Shown: positions 55,085-64,000, counted from the stretch's first letter. The stretch: DNA of 64,000 bases from Gammaproteobacteria bacterium (GCA_027013145.1 JALUXX010000053.1:62001-126000); one strand, 5' to 3'. The notes: generated by a model not told the origin, from the letters alone. Numbers and translations are program-made.

Positions 55085-56992
55085 TTACGAATCGCCCTCC
55101 GCCTCCTCCCGTTCCCCCGCCCGCTTGGCTTCGAGGTCCTCCCAGCGCGCGTAGGCCGCGGTGACGTCGCGCTGCAGCGCCTCCAGGCGCGCCTGGGCCG
55201 CCTTGACGGGTTCGGGACCGCCGCGGTGGAGCTCCGGATCGGCCAATTCCCGGTACAGGGCCTCGATCTCGGACTCCATGCGCTCGATCTCGCCCGGAAG
55301 GCGTTCGAGGTCGGCCTGTTCGCGGTAGGCGAGTTTGCCGGCGCGCGCGCCCCGGCCGGGCGCGGCGCGGGCCCGGCGCGGGGAACTCTGCGCCGCGGAT
55401 TCCGTTCCCGGCGCACCCGCGGTGCCCCGCCGCAGCCAGTCGCTGTAGTTGCCCTCGTAATACCGGAAACCCCGCGCGCCCTCGTGAACGAGCAGGCCGT
55501 CGATCACGGCGTCGACGAAGGCGCGGTCGTGCGAGACCAGGATCACCGTACCGGCGTATTCGCGGACGAGGTCTTCGAGCAGCTCCAGGGTCTCGAGATC
55601 GAGGTCGTTCGTCGGCTCGTCGAGCACCAGGACGTTCGAAGGCCGGGCGAACAGACGCGCGAGGAGCAGCCGGTTACGCTCGCCGCCGGAGAGGAGCCGC
55701 ACGGGCGTACGCGCACGCTCGGGCGTGAACAGGAACGCGCGCAGGTATCCCAACACGTGGCGGCTGGAACCCTCGAAGTCGATACGGTCGGCGCCCTCGG
55801 CGATGTTCCAGGCCGCGTCGTGCTCCGGGTCGAGCTGCGCACGCGACTGGTCGAAATAGGCGATCTGCAGGTTCTCCCCGTAGCTGAAGTGCCCACCGTC
55901 GGGCGCGCGCTCGCCGAGCAGCAGGCGCAGCAGCGTGGTCTTCCCGCAGCCGTTCGGGCCCATCACGCCGAGGACGCGGCCGCGCTGGATCTTCAGACTG
56001 AAATCGCGCAGGACAGTCTTTCCCGCGATCTGCGCGCAGACCCGCTGCGCCTCGATCACCCGACGGCTGCCCGCTTCACCCGCGTGGGCGCGCAGCCGCG
56101 CGCGGCCCTCGAGGCGACGGCGCCCCGCGGCCTCCTCGCGCATCGCCTCGAGGGCGCGCACCCGGCCCATGTTGCGCGTGGTCCGTGCCTTCACGCCGCG
56201 CCGGATCCAGGCCTCCTCCTCGGCCAGGCGCTTGTCGAACTCGCGCTCGGCACGCCGCTCGACTTCGAGTGCGGCGCGCTTGCGCCGGCGATAGTCGGCG
56301 TAGCCGCCGGGCCAGCCGTGCAGGCGGCCGCGGTCGACCTCGACGATGCGCGTGGCGACACGGTCGAGGAAGGCGCGGTCGTGGCTGATGAAGACCAGCC
56401 CCCACGGCGCCCTCGCCAACAGGTTCTCGAGCCACGTGATGCCGTCGATGTCGAGGTGATTTGTCGGCTCGTCCAGGAGCAGCAACTCCGGCTCGGCGAC
56501 GAGCGCGCGCGCCAGCAGCACGCGACGCTGCTGGCCTCCGGAGAGGGTGGCGAATTCCGCCGCCGGGTCCAGATCCATGCGCGAGAGCGCGGCCGCGACC
56601 CGTGTGTGCGCACTCCAGGCGCCGTCGGCCTCGAGCGCCTGCTGCAGTTCCGCCAGGCGCGCCGGCTCCGCGTGGTCGGACACGGCCCGCTCGTACTGCG
56701 CCAGTCGCTCCGCCGCAGCGCCGAGCCCCGCGGTGACGATCCCGTCGACGCGCCCGGAAAGGCCCGACGGCAGGTCCTGGTCCAGGCAACCGACGCGCAG
56801 GCCGGCCGCGCGCACGATCTCGCCCGCGTCCGGGGCCCGCGCACCGGCGATGACGCGCAGCAGCGTGGACTTGCCGGCGCCGTTGCGCCCGACTAGGCAC
56901 ACCCGCTCGCCCGCCTCGACGGTGAGATCGACCGCATCGAGGACCGGCTCGGCGCCGAAGCGGACCGTGACCTCCCGCAGCGTGATCAGCAT
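55085..56992 (-). CDS. uup: ABC-F ATPase, Uup-like
   Basis: A 635-residue soluble ABC-F protein without transmembrane domains, acting on the ribosome and in genome stability. Two ATPase modules are seen: Walker [12 protein letters not shown], signature [15 protein letters not shown] and Walker [12 protein letters not shown] in the first; [30 protein letters not shown] and [12 protein letters not shown] in the second. An interdomain linker and a C-terminal coiled-coil (about 560-630, [20 protein letters not shown]) match Uup rather than EttA. The start at 56992 is 40 bp downstream of the DUF423 gene. Confidence 0.92.
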   Translation of the reverse strand: MLITLREVTVRFGAEPVLDAVDLTVEAGERVCLVGRNGAGKSTLLRVIAGARAPDAGEIVRAAGLRVGCLDQDLPSGLSGRVDGIVTAGLGAAAERLAQYERAVSDHAEPARLAELQQALEADGAWSAHTRVAAALSRMDLDPAAEFATLSGGQQRRVLLARALVAEPELLLLDEPTNHLDIDGITWLENLLARAPWGLVFISHDRAFLDRVATRIVEVDRGRLHGWPGGYADYRRRKRAALEVERRAEREFDKRLAEEEAWIRRGVKARTTRNMGRVRALEAMREEAAGRRRLEGRARLRAHAGEAGSRRVIEAQRVCAQIAGKTVLRDFSLKIQRGRVLGVMGPNGCGKTTLLRLLLGERAPDGGHFSYGENLQIAYFDQSRAQLDPEHDAAWNIAEGADRIDFEGSSRHVLGYLRAFLFTPERARTPVRLLSGGERNRLLLARLFARPSNVLVLDEPTNDLDLETLELLEDLVREYAGTVILVSHDRAFVDAVIDGLLVHEGARGFRYYEGNYSDWLRRGTAGAPGTESAAQSSPRRARAAPGRGARAGKLAYREQADLERLPGEIERMESEIEALYRELADPELHRGGPEPVKAAQARLEALQRDVTAAYARWEDLEAKRAGEREEAEGDS

Positions 56993-57032
56993 GGCACCCG
57001 GGCCGCGTCCCGCACGCGCCGCGCCCGGGGAC

Positions 57033-57407
57033 CTACAGACCGCGCGCCGCGGCGACGGCGAGCAGGATCCAGCCGACGATGAAGGCGGTGCCGCCGAAGG
57101 GGGTGATGATCCCGAGCGCCCGCACCCCGGTGATCGCGAGCGCGTAGAGACTGCCGGAGAACAACACCACCCCCGCGACCATCGACCACCCGGCCCAGCG
57201 CAACGCCCCGGAGGTCGGCAGGTGGAGGGCCAGCAGCCCGATGGCGAGCAAGGCGAGCGAGTGGAAGAACTGGTACTGTTCGGCGGTATGGTAGACCGCA
57301 TTCAGCTCCGGCGAGAGGCGGCCGCGCAGCGCATGGGCGCCGAACGCCCCCAGAACCACCGCGAGGAATCCGGAGAGAGATCCGAGGAGAATGAACAGTC
57401 GAGCCAT
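57033..57407 (-). CDS. DUF423 family membrane protein
   Basis: A 124-residue inner-membrane protein with four transmembrane helices. It starts [20 protein letters not shown], with [20 protein letters not shown] and [18 protein letters not shown], the DUF423/YgdD pattern. Function is unknown across the family. The ATG at 57407 is preferred to a TTG two codons upstream. It is 61 bp after the SCO gene and may share the operon. Confidence 0.9.
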   Translation of the reverse strand: MARLFILLGSLSGFLAVVLGAFGAHALRGRLSPELNAVYHTAEQYQFFHSLALLAIGLLALHLPTSGALRWAGWSMVAGVVLFSGSLYALAITGVRALGIITPFGGTAFIVGWILLAVAAARGL

Positions 57408-57468
57408 GATCAACGCTTGTCCTCAGTGACCGCCCAAGTGCTCCAAGCCCCGCCGCGCGGCGCGCCGG

Positions 57469-58086
57469 TCAGCCCTCGGCGATCAGGCGGCCGAGATCGT
57501 GGGCCAGGTCGGCGGGACGGTCGGTGGGTCGCGCGAGCAGCCGCACCTCGCCGCGGGTGTCGAAGACGTAGACGGCGCTGCTGTGGGAGACTTCGTAGTC
57601 GCCGTGGGCGTCGGGCCTGCCGTAGCCGTAGGTCACCCGATAACGCCTCGTGAGGCGATGGAGTTCCTCGGAATCGCCGCGCAGGCCGATGACTTCCGGA
57701 CCGAAGGCGGCGGCATACTCCTTCAATACCGCGGCGGAGTCGCGCGCCGGATCGACGCTGACGAACAGTACGCGCACGTCGCGCGCCCGCGCGCCCAGCT
57801 CGCGCAGGGCGGCCGCCAGATCGGCCAGCGTGGTCGGACAGACGTCCGGACAGTGGGTGTAACCGAAGTAAAGCAGCACGACTTTGCCGCGGAAGTCGTG
57901 CGCATTCACGACCCCGCCGGTCTTCGAATCGGTGAGCGTGAACTTCAGCGGCGGCATGATCCCGGAGATGTCGGTGGTACGCCAGCCGCGATCGCGCGCG
58001 GAGCATCCCGCCAGCAGGAGCGCGGACAGCGCGGCGACCCAGGCCGCGCGCCCTCCGGCGGCGGCCACCCGCGCCCTCCAACTCAT
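57469..58086 (-). CDS. SCO1/SenC family copper chaperone
   Basis: A 205-residue lipoprotein-type SCO protein (lipobox ALLLAGC, Cys about residue 28). The thioredoxin fold has the copper motif GYTHCPDVCPTTLADL (CxxxC) and the distal histidine in YEVSHSSAVYVF. SCO proteins load the CuA site of cytochrome oxidase. The start overlaps the PCuAC stop by 4 bp. Together with PCuAC and CtaG it forms a delivery route for both oxidase copper centres, although no oxidase structural genes are in this window. Confidence 0.94.
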   Translation of the reverse strand: MSWRARVAAAGGRAAWVAALSALLLAGCSARDRGWRTTDISGIMPPLKFTLTDSKTGGVVNAHDFRGKVVLLYFGYTHCPDVCPTTLADLAAALRELGARARDVRVLFVSVDPARDSAAVLKEYAAAFGPEVIGLRGDSEELHRLTRRYRVTYGYGRPDAHGDYEVSHSSAVYVFDTRGEVRLLARPTDRPADLAHDLGRLIAEG

Positions 58087-58517
58087 CGCAGGTCCGCCCC
58101 GCGCACGCGGAACTTCACCCGCAAGGCCCCGCCGCCCGCGAAATGCAGCGTGATCGGCACCACGTCGCCCGGATGTATGGCGCGCGTGCGCCCCATGAGC
58201 ATCAGGTGATTGCCGCCGGGGGTGAACTGCACGCTCCAACCCGGGGCGATTTCGAAAGACTTCGCGGGCTTCATACGCCCGTAGGACACGGTGCGGTGGA
58301 GCACGATCCGCCGGTAGGCCGGGCTCGACGCGCCGATCAGGCGTAGCGGGCGCTCGCCGGTGTTGCGGATGACGAAATAGCCCGCCATCGGCAGATCCCC
58401 GGGCAGCCAGCGGATGCGCGCCTCGGTCACCTGCACCGGGACGCGGGACGCCGCGCCCGCGGGCACCGCCGCGAGCCACGCGAACGCCGCCAGGAACAGT
58501 ATCAGTCGCCTACGCAC
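58083..58517 (-). CDS. PCuAC family periplasmic copper chaperone
   Basis: A 144-residue protein with a signal peptide (ILFLAAFAWLAAVPAGA). The copper motif is seen as LHRTVSYGRMK and GNHLMLMG, matching H-x-n-M and H-x-M. PCuAC gives Cu(I) to the CuA site together with SCO. Coding overlaps: 8 bp with CtaG upstream and 4 bp (ATGA) with SCO downstream. Confidence 0.92.
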   Translation of the reverse strand: MRRRLILFLAAFAWLAAVPAGAASRVPVQVTEARIRWLPGDLPMAGYFVIRNTGERPLRLIGASSPAYRRIVLHRTVSYGRMKPAKSFEIAPGWSVQFTPGGNHLMLMGRTRAIHPGDVVPITLHFAGGGALRVKFRVRGADLR

Positions 58518-59376
58518 CGCAAACCTCCCGTCGAACGCCGCCCCAACGCCGCCCCGCCCCGGCGCCCGCGCGCACCCACAGGCGCAGGACGATGAGCCCG
58601 CCGACGACGCTCATCATCGCCGCCGGGATCCAGGTGATGAGCCCCCCGATCTGCTGGTCGGTCAGCGGGCTGATCGGCCACGGCCGCCCGCACAGACCGT
58701 ATACCGTATAGAGGTCGTGCGTACTCAGCGCGATGTAGGCGCCGAGGGCGATCTGCGGCAGCATCACCAGCCACAGCATGGCGATCCGCGTGACGTGGCC
58801 CGGCGTGCCGTACGCCGCGACGGGCCGCGGGTCGACGATGAGCCACCAGAACAGGAGCCCGTCGACCAGCATGCCCCAGTTCATCAGGTTGTAGAGCGGG
58901 ACGCTGAGCATCGCGTAGAGGTGGATGTCGGGGATGAGCCAGAAGTAGATCAGACCGACGAACAGCGCCGACGCGATCCACGGCTGCTGTAAGGTGCGGT
59001 AGACGGCGCGCACCGGGGCGCTGAACCACAAGGGACGCAGCACGCGCTCGCGCAGCCGCTCGGGCAGGCCCGCACCGAGCACTTCGTGCGGGGTCGCGAG
59101 CACGATCAGGAGCGGCGCGAGGTGGTGCAGGATCAGGTGTTGGAGCCGGTGCACCCAGAAGACATGCTGAGCGAGATAGTCGTAGTGGGTCTGGAGCACG
59201 AGGTAGGCCAGCGTCAGGCCGGCGAAGAAGGCGATGCCGCGCCAGGCACCGACCGGGCGCCCGTCCCGGCGCAACCGCGCCGCGCCGCGCAGGTACAGGG
59301 CGCCCGCGCCCAGGCAGGCGAGGAGGACGGTGGGCGAGAACTCCCAGGGCGCGAGAAATGCGAGCATCGAGGTCAT
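58510..59376 (-). CDS. CtaG, caa3-type cytochrome c oxidase assembly factor
   Basis: A 288-residue protein with about seven transmembrane helices of the CtaG/Pfam PF09678 type: HVFWVHRLQHLILHHLAPLL with conserved histidines and YNLMNWGMLVDGLLFWWLI. CtaG is needed for insertion of CuB in caa3 oxidases, distinct from the Cox11-type CtaG. ATG at 59376 (an alternative is 3 codons later). It is the first gene of the copper-delivery operon. Confidence 0.92.
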   Translation of the reverse strand: MTSMLAFLAPWEFSPTVLLACLGAGALYLRGAARLRRDGRPVGAWRGIAFFAGLTLAYLVLQTHYDYLAQHVFWVHRLQHLILHHLAPLLIVLATPHEVLGAGLPERLRERVLRPLWFSAPVRAVYRTLQQPWIASALFVGLIYFWLIPDIHLYAMLSVPLYNLMNWGMLVDGLLFWWLIVDPRPVAAYGTPGHVTRIAMLWLVMLPQIALGAYIALSTHDLYTVYGLCGRPWPISPLTDQQIGGLITWIPAAMMSVVGGLIVLRLWVRAGAGAGRRWGGVRREVCGA

Positions 59377-59511
59377 GGATCCGGTCGTCCGGGGCCGCGG
59401 CGCGGCCCGGGGGCCCGTTGACCGGGCATGATACCCGCACCGCCGCTACGCCGACAAGCGAAGGGGCGGCCGCGCGGCGCGCGTTCAGGGGAGTTCCTGC
59501 GGCACCGTGAT

Positions 59512-59585
59512 CCCCGGATTCCGGCCTGCGGCCTGCATCCGGGCTACGAAAATGTAGCCCGGATGGAGCGAAGCGGAATCCGGGG
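59512..59585. repeat. Complete unit of the GTAGCCCGGATG-type dispersed palindrome
   Basis: Nested inverted repeats: CCCCGGATTCCG (59512-59523) pairs with CGGAATCCGGGG (59574-59585), and CATCCGGGCTAC (59536-59547) pairs with GTAGCCCGGATG (59554-59565) around a GAAAAT loop. Two related units are at 42358-42519. It lies in the gap between the MerR and CtaG genes. Confidence 0.75.
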
Positions 59586-59609
59586 AGGGAACTTCCTCCG
59601 GCGCGCGTC

Positions 59610-60071
59610 TCAGGGGCGACGCCGGCCGCGCCGGGTCGCGGCGCGGGGACGCGTGCCCTCTTCCGCCTCCTCGATCCCCTCGATCACGGGACAGCCCTCG
59701 CGGCTCGCGGCGCACAGATTCAGCAGGAGCCGCAACTCGTCGCGCAGGTGACTCAGCTCGGCGAGCCGCCGCTCGACCTCGGCGAGCTTGCCGGCGGTCA
59801 GCTTGCGCACGCGGGGCCGGGCGCGCACCGGATCCTCCCGGAAACGCAGCAGCGCGCCGATCTCGGCGAGCGTGAAATTCATCGCCTGCGCGCGGCGGAT
59901 GAAGCGCAGCCGCGAGAGGTCGCGCGCCCCGTAGCGCCGCAGCCCCGAGGCGGTGCGCCCGACGCGCGGCAGCAGGCCGATTTTCTCGTAATAGCGCAGC
60001 GTGTCGGCACTGAGCCCGAGCCGTTCGGTGACCTCGCCGATCGACATCGCGCGCGCGTCCTCCGCACTCAT
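59610..60071 (-). CDS. MerR family metal-responsive regulator
   Basis: A 153-residue MerR-type regulator. The winged helix contains MSIGEVTERLGLSADTLRYYEKI and GLRRYGARDLSRLRFIRRAQ, followed by a dimerisation helix and a C-terminal metal loop with two cysteines, C120 and C127 (LCAASREGCPVIEGIE). The spacing is near that of CueR/ZntR (two residues shorter than CueR), which points to a soft metal such as Cu(I) or Zn(II). It overlaps the thioredoxin-like gene by 4 bp and is the last gene of the permease operon. Its operator was not identified with certainty. Confidence 0.88.
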   Translation of the reverse strand: MSAEDARAMSIGEVTERLGLSADTLRYYEKIGLLPRVGRTASGLRRYGARDLSRLRFIRRAQAMNFTLAEIGALLRFREDPVRARPRVRKLTAGKLAEVERRLAELSHLRDELRLLLNLCAASREGCPVIEGIEEAEEGTRPRAATRRGRRRP

Positions 60072-60349
60072 GCCACACCACCCCGCATCCGCCGCAGTTC
60101 GTCGTCGAGCAGCGCGTGCAGTCGCGCCGGCGCGGCCGCGCCCGTGAGCACCAGCCGCCCGTCGATCACCAGCGCCGGCGTGGCGCGCACACCGAGCGCG
60201 ACCGCGCGGTCGAGTTCGGCCACCACGTCGACCATCGAAACGCGCAGCGGGAGTTTACGATACTCCAGGTAGGCGTCGACCAGCCCGCGCATCCTGGCGC
60301 AGCGCGGACACCCCGGCGAGGTGAACAGCTCGATCTCCGGTAGCGTCAC
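60068..60349 (-). CDS. Small thioredoxin-like protein (CPRC)
   Basis: A 93-residue thioredoxin/glutaredoxin-fold protein with active site SPGCPRCARM near residues 11-20 and the cis-proline region RATPALVIDGRLVLTG. It has no signal peptide. Small proteins of this kind commonly sit next to DUF318-type permeases, where they may reduce metal-binding cysteines; that role is inferred. It lies between the permease (37-bp gap) and the merR gene. Confidence 0.82.
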   Translation of the reverse strand: MTLPEIELFTSPGCPRCARMRGLVDAYLEYRKLPLRVSMVDVVAELDRAVALGVRATPALVIDGRLVLTGAAAPARLHALLDDELRRMRGGVA

Positions 60350-60386
60350 TCCGCCCTCCTCCGCAGGCGCCGGCCGATCCTGTGTC

Positions 60387-61340
60387 CTACATCAGACGGT
60401 TGAGCGCGAGGGCGAGGAGCACCGAGGTGAACACGACCCCGCCCGCGTACACCAGCGCCGTGCGCGTACCCATGCGCCGTCCGACGGGCCCCAAAGTGGC
60501 GACGTTGGTCCCGACACCGGCGACGAGCAGCAGCATCGCGTTTCCCGCGCCGAGGCCCTTGAGGTGCAGCGCGTGGATCCACGGCAGCGACCCGAGGCTG
60601 TCTGTGTACACGACCCCGGCGACGGCGACCGCCAGGAACACGCCCGCGAGCCCCGCACCGGCGCCGTAACGCAGCACCCAGTCCGCCGGCAGGAACTCCT
60701 TGACGATGGCCCCGAGCACCGCGCCGGCGAGTATCCAGGGTGCAAGCTCGCGCAACAGGCCGTAGGCGGTACGCAACGCCTGCCGCAGTTTGTCCCGCGG
60801 GTTCGACAGATCCCACCAGCGTTCATCCGCATCCGCCGGCGCCACCTCGCAGCCCGCGCAACCGCACGAGGATGGGGGTGACGGTTCGGCGCCCGCCGCC
60901 ACCGCAACACCCGGCGCGCGCACCGCGCCGCCCAGCCGGTCGACCAGCAGCCCCGTGACCGCACCGATGGACACCCCGCACGCCGCGATCGCCACGGCGA
61001 GCGGCCAGCCGAGGAACACAACCAGCGCGATCAGCCCGTACCAGTTGAACCAGGGCGTGGCGATCAGGAACGCGCAGGCGGGCCCCCGCCGCCCGGTCGC
61101 GCGATGCAGTTCGATCGCCGTGGGAATCGCCGTGCAGCAGCACAACGGGGTGAGGAACCCGGCCGTGGCACCGGCCAGGTTCGAGCGCAACGGCCCGCCG
61201 CCGACCAGCCGTCGCAGCGCGTCGGGGCGGACCACCGCCTGCAGCAGGCCGGCGACGAAGAACCCCAGCACCGCCACTTCCGCGAATTCCCAGAGGTAGT
61301 GCGCCGTCGTGCCGGCGAGGTTGAGCAGCGCGGTCTCCAT
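60387..61340 (-). CDS. DUF318/UPF0718 family permease, metal-efflux-like
   Basis: A 317-residue inner-membrane protein with two groups of about four transmembrane helices. FLTPLCCCTAIPTAIELH, with three consecutive cysteines, and a cytoplasmic loop with CGCAGCEV resemble ArsP/SO_0444-like permeases, some of which export copper, zinc or trivalent arsenicals. The substrate is unproven; the adjacent copA locus suggests copper. The ATG at 61340 begins METALLNLAGTTAHYL. It is the first gene of the permease-thioredoxin-MerR operon. Confidence 0.8.
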   Translation of the reverse strand: METALLNLAGTTAHYLWEFAEVAVLGFFVAGLLQAVVRPDALRRLVGGGPLRSNLAGATAGFLTPLCCCTAIPTAIELHRATGRRGPACAFLIATPWFNWYGLIALVVFLGWPLAVAIAACGVSIGAVTGLLVDRLGGAVRAPGVAVAAGAEPSPPSSCGCAGCEVAPADADERWWDLSNPRDKLRQALRTAYGLLRELAPWILAGAVLGAIVKEFLPADWVLRYGAGAGLAGVFLAVAVAGVVYTDSLGSLPWIHALHLKGLGAGNAMLLLVAGVGTNVATLGPVGRRMGTRTALVYAGGVVFTSVLLALALNRLM

Positions 61341-61484
61341 CGCTTCCCCATTCTCCGCCGGGGCCGCACCCTACACAAGGCGGAGGCGGCGATGCCGGAC
61401 CTCCCCGCGCCCGCCGGCGCATCCGCACGACCGGCGGGCGGCCGGAGACCGGGCGCACCCGGGGCCACGGGCAAGGCGCCGCGC

Positions 61485-61501
61485 CGTATTCCCATAATAC
61501 G
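61485..61501. promoter_or_regulatory. Inverted repeat in the metal-resistance divergent region
   Basis: A perfect CGTATT-CCCAT-AATACG palindrome (6-5-6) lies in the 233-bp gap between the permease operon (leftward) and the Cys-rich gene (rightward). On the minus strand it contains TATTAT, a possible -10. It is a candidate operator for the MerR protein or another regulator. Confidence 0.4.
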
Positions 61502-61573
61502 CAAAGGTTTTTTCGGCGCTTCGGGCCCGCGGCGATCCTTGCAAGCGTCATCCCGATCGACTAGCGTAAGCAG

Positions 61574-61927
61574 ATGCGTGTTTCCCTCCGGCACCTGATT
61601 TCGGCCCTCGCGCTGATGGCGCTGCTGCTGCCCGCGGCGCGTGCGGCCGCCGCCGCGGCGCAGTCACCTGCGCCCGCCACCGTTGCGGCGCGCGCCGACG
61701 CACCACCGGCACACCCCCAGACGTCCTGTCCTTGCGGGTGCGGACATCTGTGCCAGGGCATGCCCGGAGGCTGCTCCATGCCCGGGTGCGGCGGGTGTAC
61801 GCACGCCTTCTCGATTTCCCTCGTCTCGTTGCCGTCGGCCACGCCGGTAACGGGCCCCCGCGTACCGGTCGCCTCCGGTACGCCCGGCATCCGCCCCGAC
61901 CCGCTCCTGCGCCCGCCCAGGGCCTGA
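61574..61927 (+). CDS. Small exported Cys-rich protein, CopL-like by position
   Basis: A 117-residue protein with a signal peptide (about 1-28, ending ARAAAAAA). The mature part has a dense metal-binding cluster CPCGCGHLCQGMPGGCSMPG followed by CGGCTH, with eight cysteines and several Met and His. The rest is Pro-rich. It lies 215 bp upstream of copA, the position of CopL in Xanthomonas copLAB; CopL is needed for copper induction there. Sequence is too short and biased to call a homologue, so this is context only. Confidence 0.6.
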   Translation: MRVSLRHLISALALMALLLPAARAAAAAAQSPAPATVAARADAPPAHPQTSCPCGCGHLCQGMPGGCSMPGCGGCTHAFSISLVSLPSATPVTGPRVPVASGTPGIRPDPLLRPPRA

Positions 61928-62142
61928 ACACCCCGACCCCCGCCGGGCGCGCCCGGCGGATGCGGGCGGGTATCCGCGATCGTCCCCCACCTGCCGGATC
62001 CGCGCGGCCGTTGCGGCCGCGAACCGTGTACGTGGGCCGACCTCCGTACCCCGACCCCCGAGCCGATCGCCCGGCCCGCAGACCGCCCGGCATCCCGGCC
62101 GTTCCAATCGTTTCGAACCGATATCGCTGAGGAGCGTGCGTC

Positions 62143-63984
62143 ATGTCCAACCTTCTTCACCCGCTGCTCGACCGGCGGTTGAGTCGCCGCCGTTTCGTCC
62201 AGGGGCTGGCCGCCGGTGCGGCCGCCACCGCCTTCCCGTGGCTCGCCCCCACCGCACAGGCCGCAGCGCCACGCCCGGGTCCCCACGGCCTTCCCGAACT
62301 GTCGGGCACCGAGTTCGATCTCGCGATCGAGCCGACGCCCGTGAACATCACCGGTACCCCGCGCATCGCCACGCTGGTCAACGGTCTGATCCCCGGCCCG
62401 CTGCTGCGCTGGCGGGAAGGCGACACGGTGACGCTGCGTGTCACCAACCGTCTGCCGACCTCCACGTCGATCCATTGGCACGGCATCCTGGTACCGACGG
62501 ACATGGACGGCGTGCCCGGGATCAGCTTTCCCGGCATCGCACCGGGCGAAACCTTCGTCTACCGTTTCCCCGTGCGCCAGAGCGGCACCTTCTGGTACCA
62601 CAGCCACACCGGCTTCCAGGAACAGACCGGCCTGTACGGTCCGCTGATCATCGAGCCGCGCGAACCCGACCCGGTGCGCGCCGACCGGGATTACGTCGTC
62701 ATGCTCAATGACTGGACCGACGAGAACCCGAAGGACGTCTATTACCATCTCAAGGCCGGCGAAGGCTACTACAACTATCACAAGCGCACCGTCGGGGACT
62801 TCTTCCGCGACATCGCGACTAAGGGGCTGATGCCCACGCTGGAGAATCGCTGGGCCTGGGGGATGATGCGCATGGATCCGCGCGACATCGCCGACGTCAG
62901 CGGCCGGATGATCGGTGCGACGTACACCTATCTGATCAACGGCCATCCGCCGGCGGCCAACTGGACCGGGCTGTTCCGGCGCGGCGAGAAGATCCGGCTG
63001 CGCTTCATCAACGGCTCGGCGATGACCTACTTCGACGTGCGCATTCCGGGGCTCAAGATGACCGTGGTCGCCGCCGACGGCAGCAACGTCGAGCCGGTAT
63101 CGGTCGACGAGTTCCGCATCGGCGTGGCGGAGACCTATGACGTGCTCGTCGAACCCAAGGACGACGCCTACACGATCTTCGCCCAGTCCATGGACCGCAG
63201 CGGCTACGCGCGCGGGACGCTGGCGGTCCGCGAGGGACTGAGCGTCCCGGTACCGAGGATGGATCCCATCTTCTCGCGCACGATGACCGACATGGGAATG
63301 GGCGGGATGACCGGCATGCCGGGCATGGCGGGTACGGCCGACATGCACGCAGGCGGCATGCACCGCCCGGGCTGGACGCCCCCGCCGGCGCCGAAGCTGC
63401 CGCACCCCGCCCCGGCCAACGCCGGCGGTCAGACGGCCTATCCGCAGCCCCAGGACGTACACCTGAAGGTCGGTCCGGAGGTGGTCTTCATCGCCGCACA
63501 CCCCACCGAACGCCTCGACCGGCCCGGCGACGGGCTCAATGACAACGGCCGCCGGGTGCTCACCTACGCCGATCTCGTGCGCCTGGATCGCGGCCCGCAG
63601 AACATCCCCTTCCATGACCGCGACCCGGACGCCGAAGTGCTGCTGCATCTGACCGGAAACATGGGCCGTTACATCTTCGGTATCAACGGTCTCACCTACG
63701 ATCAGAGCCGGCCCGTCCGGTTCCCGTACGGCCAGCGCATCTGGGTGACCCTCATCAACGACACCATGATGGAGCACCCCATCCACCTCCACGGCCTGTT
63801 CACCGAACTGGACAACACCGACGATTACCGGCGCCGGCCCCTCAAGCACACGGTCAGCGTCAAACCGAGCGAAAAGGTTCACTACTACCTCACCGCAGAC
63901 GAGCTCGGTCGCTGGGCCTACCACTGCCACCTGCTCTACCACATGGAAGCCGGCATGTTCACGTCGGCGGAGGTGAAGCGATGA
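62143..63984 (+). CDS. copA: CopA, copper-resistance multicopper oxidase
   Basis: A 613-residue periplasmic multicopper oxidase exported by the Tat system (LSRRRFVQGLAAGAAATAF). Type 1, 2 and 3 copper sites are complete: HWHG, WYHSHTGFQEQTG, MEHPIHLHGLF and WAYHCHLLYHMEAGMF. A Met-rich insert at about residues 380-408 (MGMGGMTGMPGMAG) binds extra copper, as in PcoA/CopA, and the enzyme oxidises Cu(I). The ATG at 62143 is in a usual position. The stop codon overlaps the next ATG (ATGA). Confidence 0.95.
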   Translation: MSNLLHPLLDRRLSRRRFVQGLAAGAAATAFPWLAPTAQAAAPRPGPHGLPELSGTEFDLAIEPTPVNITGTPRIATLVNGLIPGPLLRWREGDTVTLRVTNRLPTSTSIHWHGILVPTDMDGVPGISFPGIAPGETFVYRFPVRQSGTFWYHSHTGFQEQTGLYGPLIIEPREPDPVRADRDYVVMLNDWTDENPKDVYYHLKAGEGYYNYHKRTVGDFFRDIATKGLMPTLENRWAWGMMRMDPRDIADVSGRMIGATYTYLINGHPPAANWTGLFRRGEKIRLRFINGSAMTYFDVRIPGLKMTVVAADGSNVEPVSVDEFRIGVAETYDVLVEPKDDAYTIFAQSMDRSGYARGTLAVREGLSVPVPRMDPIFSRTMTDMGMGGMTGMPGMAGTADMHAGGMHRPGWTPPPAPKLPHPAPANAGGQTAYPQPQDVHLKVGPEVVFIAAHPTERLDRPGDGLNDNGRRVLTYADLVRLDRGPQNIPFHDRDPDAEVLLHLTGNMGRYIFGINGLTYDQSRPVRFPYGQRIWVTLINDTMMEHPIHLHGLFTELDNTDDYRRRPLKHTVSVKPSEKVHYYLTADELGRWAYHCHLLYHMEAGMFTSAEVKR

Positions 63985-64000
63985 TCTCGCGCAAAAGACT
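63981..64000 (+). CDS. Start of the next gene, probably copB (partial)
   Basis: An ATG at 63981 overlaps the copA stop by 4 bp and opens MISRKR before the window ends. In copAB and pcoAB loci copB follows copA directly with such overlaps, so an outer-membrane CopB is expected; only 20 bases are visible. Confidence 0.4.

Overview
The window is a high-GC (by eye close to 70 %) bacterial chromosome segment. It carries no rRNA, tRNA, CRISPR array, phage or intact transposase gene that I can see. The gene families and gene order point to a gammaproteobacterium: clpS-clpA, the rimP-nusA-infB-rbfA-truB-rpsO-pnp operon, lptF-lptG, AcnA and NADP isocitrate dehydrogenase, a metE/metR divergent pair, a cobalamin riboswitch before class Ia nrdAB, CtaG/SCO/PCuAC oxidase assembly factors, and CopA-type copper resistance. 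The genus cannot be fixed from this; a Chromatiales or Acidiferrobacterales-like organism is an inference from GC content and gene style only.

Layout. 1-9100 is housekeeping: clpA (cut by the window edge), clpS, icd, a Nudix hydrolase, mnmA, acnA and purB. 9100-14900 holds a membrane GGDEF-EAL protein, a GNAT protein, a short aspartoacylase-like protein lacking the expected zinc motif, a DUF7931-like protein and an exported secretin-N-like protein. 14900-25950 is on the minus strand: the rimP-to-pnp operon, with a structured leader containing two terminator-like hairpins, followed past the pnp terminator by lptF-lptG.

26100-33500 looks like a surface/exopolysaccharide region: a multidomain lipoprotein, a DUF4185-like exported beta-propeller protein, a flippase-like membrane protein, a polysaccharide deacetylase and a GT4 glycosyltransferase. 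33471-35312 is an insertion-like module. It is AT-richer than its surroundings, carries one lipoprotein gene, and is bounded by copies of a GGGGACAG-type palindromic repeat. 35357-42307 has a CDF zinc exporter and a complete three-gene RND efflux operon.

42300-46100 has dispersed repeats, then an operon of an outer-membrane porin, an AmiS/UreI-like channel and an apparent 27-residue membrane peptide, followed by a Crp/Fnr regulator. 46081-53842 places two cobalamin-independent enzymes next to each other: MetE (with MetR) and class Ia ribonucleotide reductase under a cobalamin riboswitch. 54000-64000 contains a stand-alone PDC sensor protein, an ABC-F ATPase, a DUF423 protein, a ctaG-PCuAC-SCO copper-delivery operon, and a metal-resistance locus. 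That locus has a permease-thioredoxin-MerR operon facing a Cys-rich exported protein, copA and the first bases of what is probably copB.
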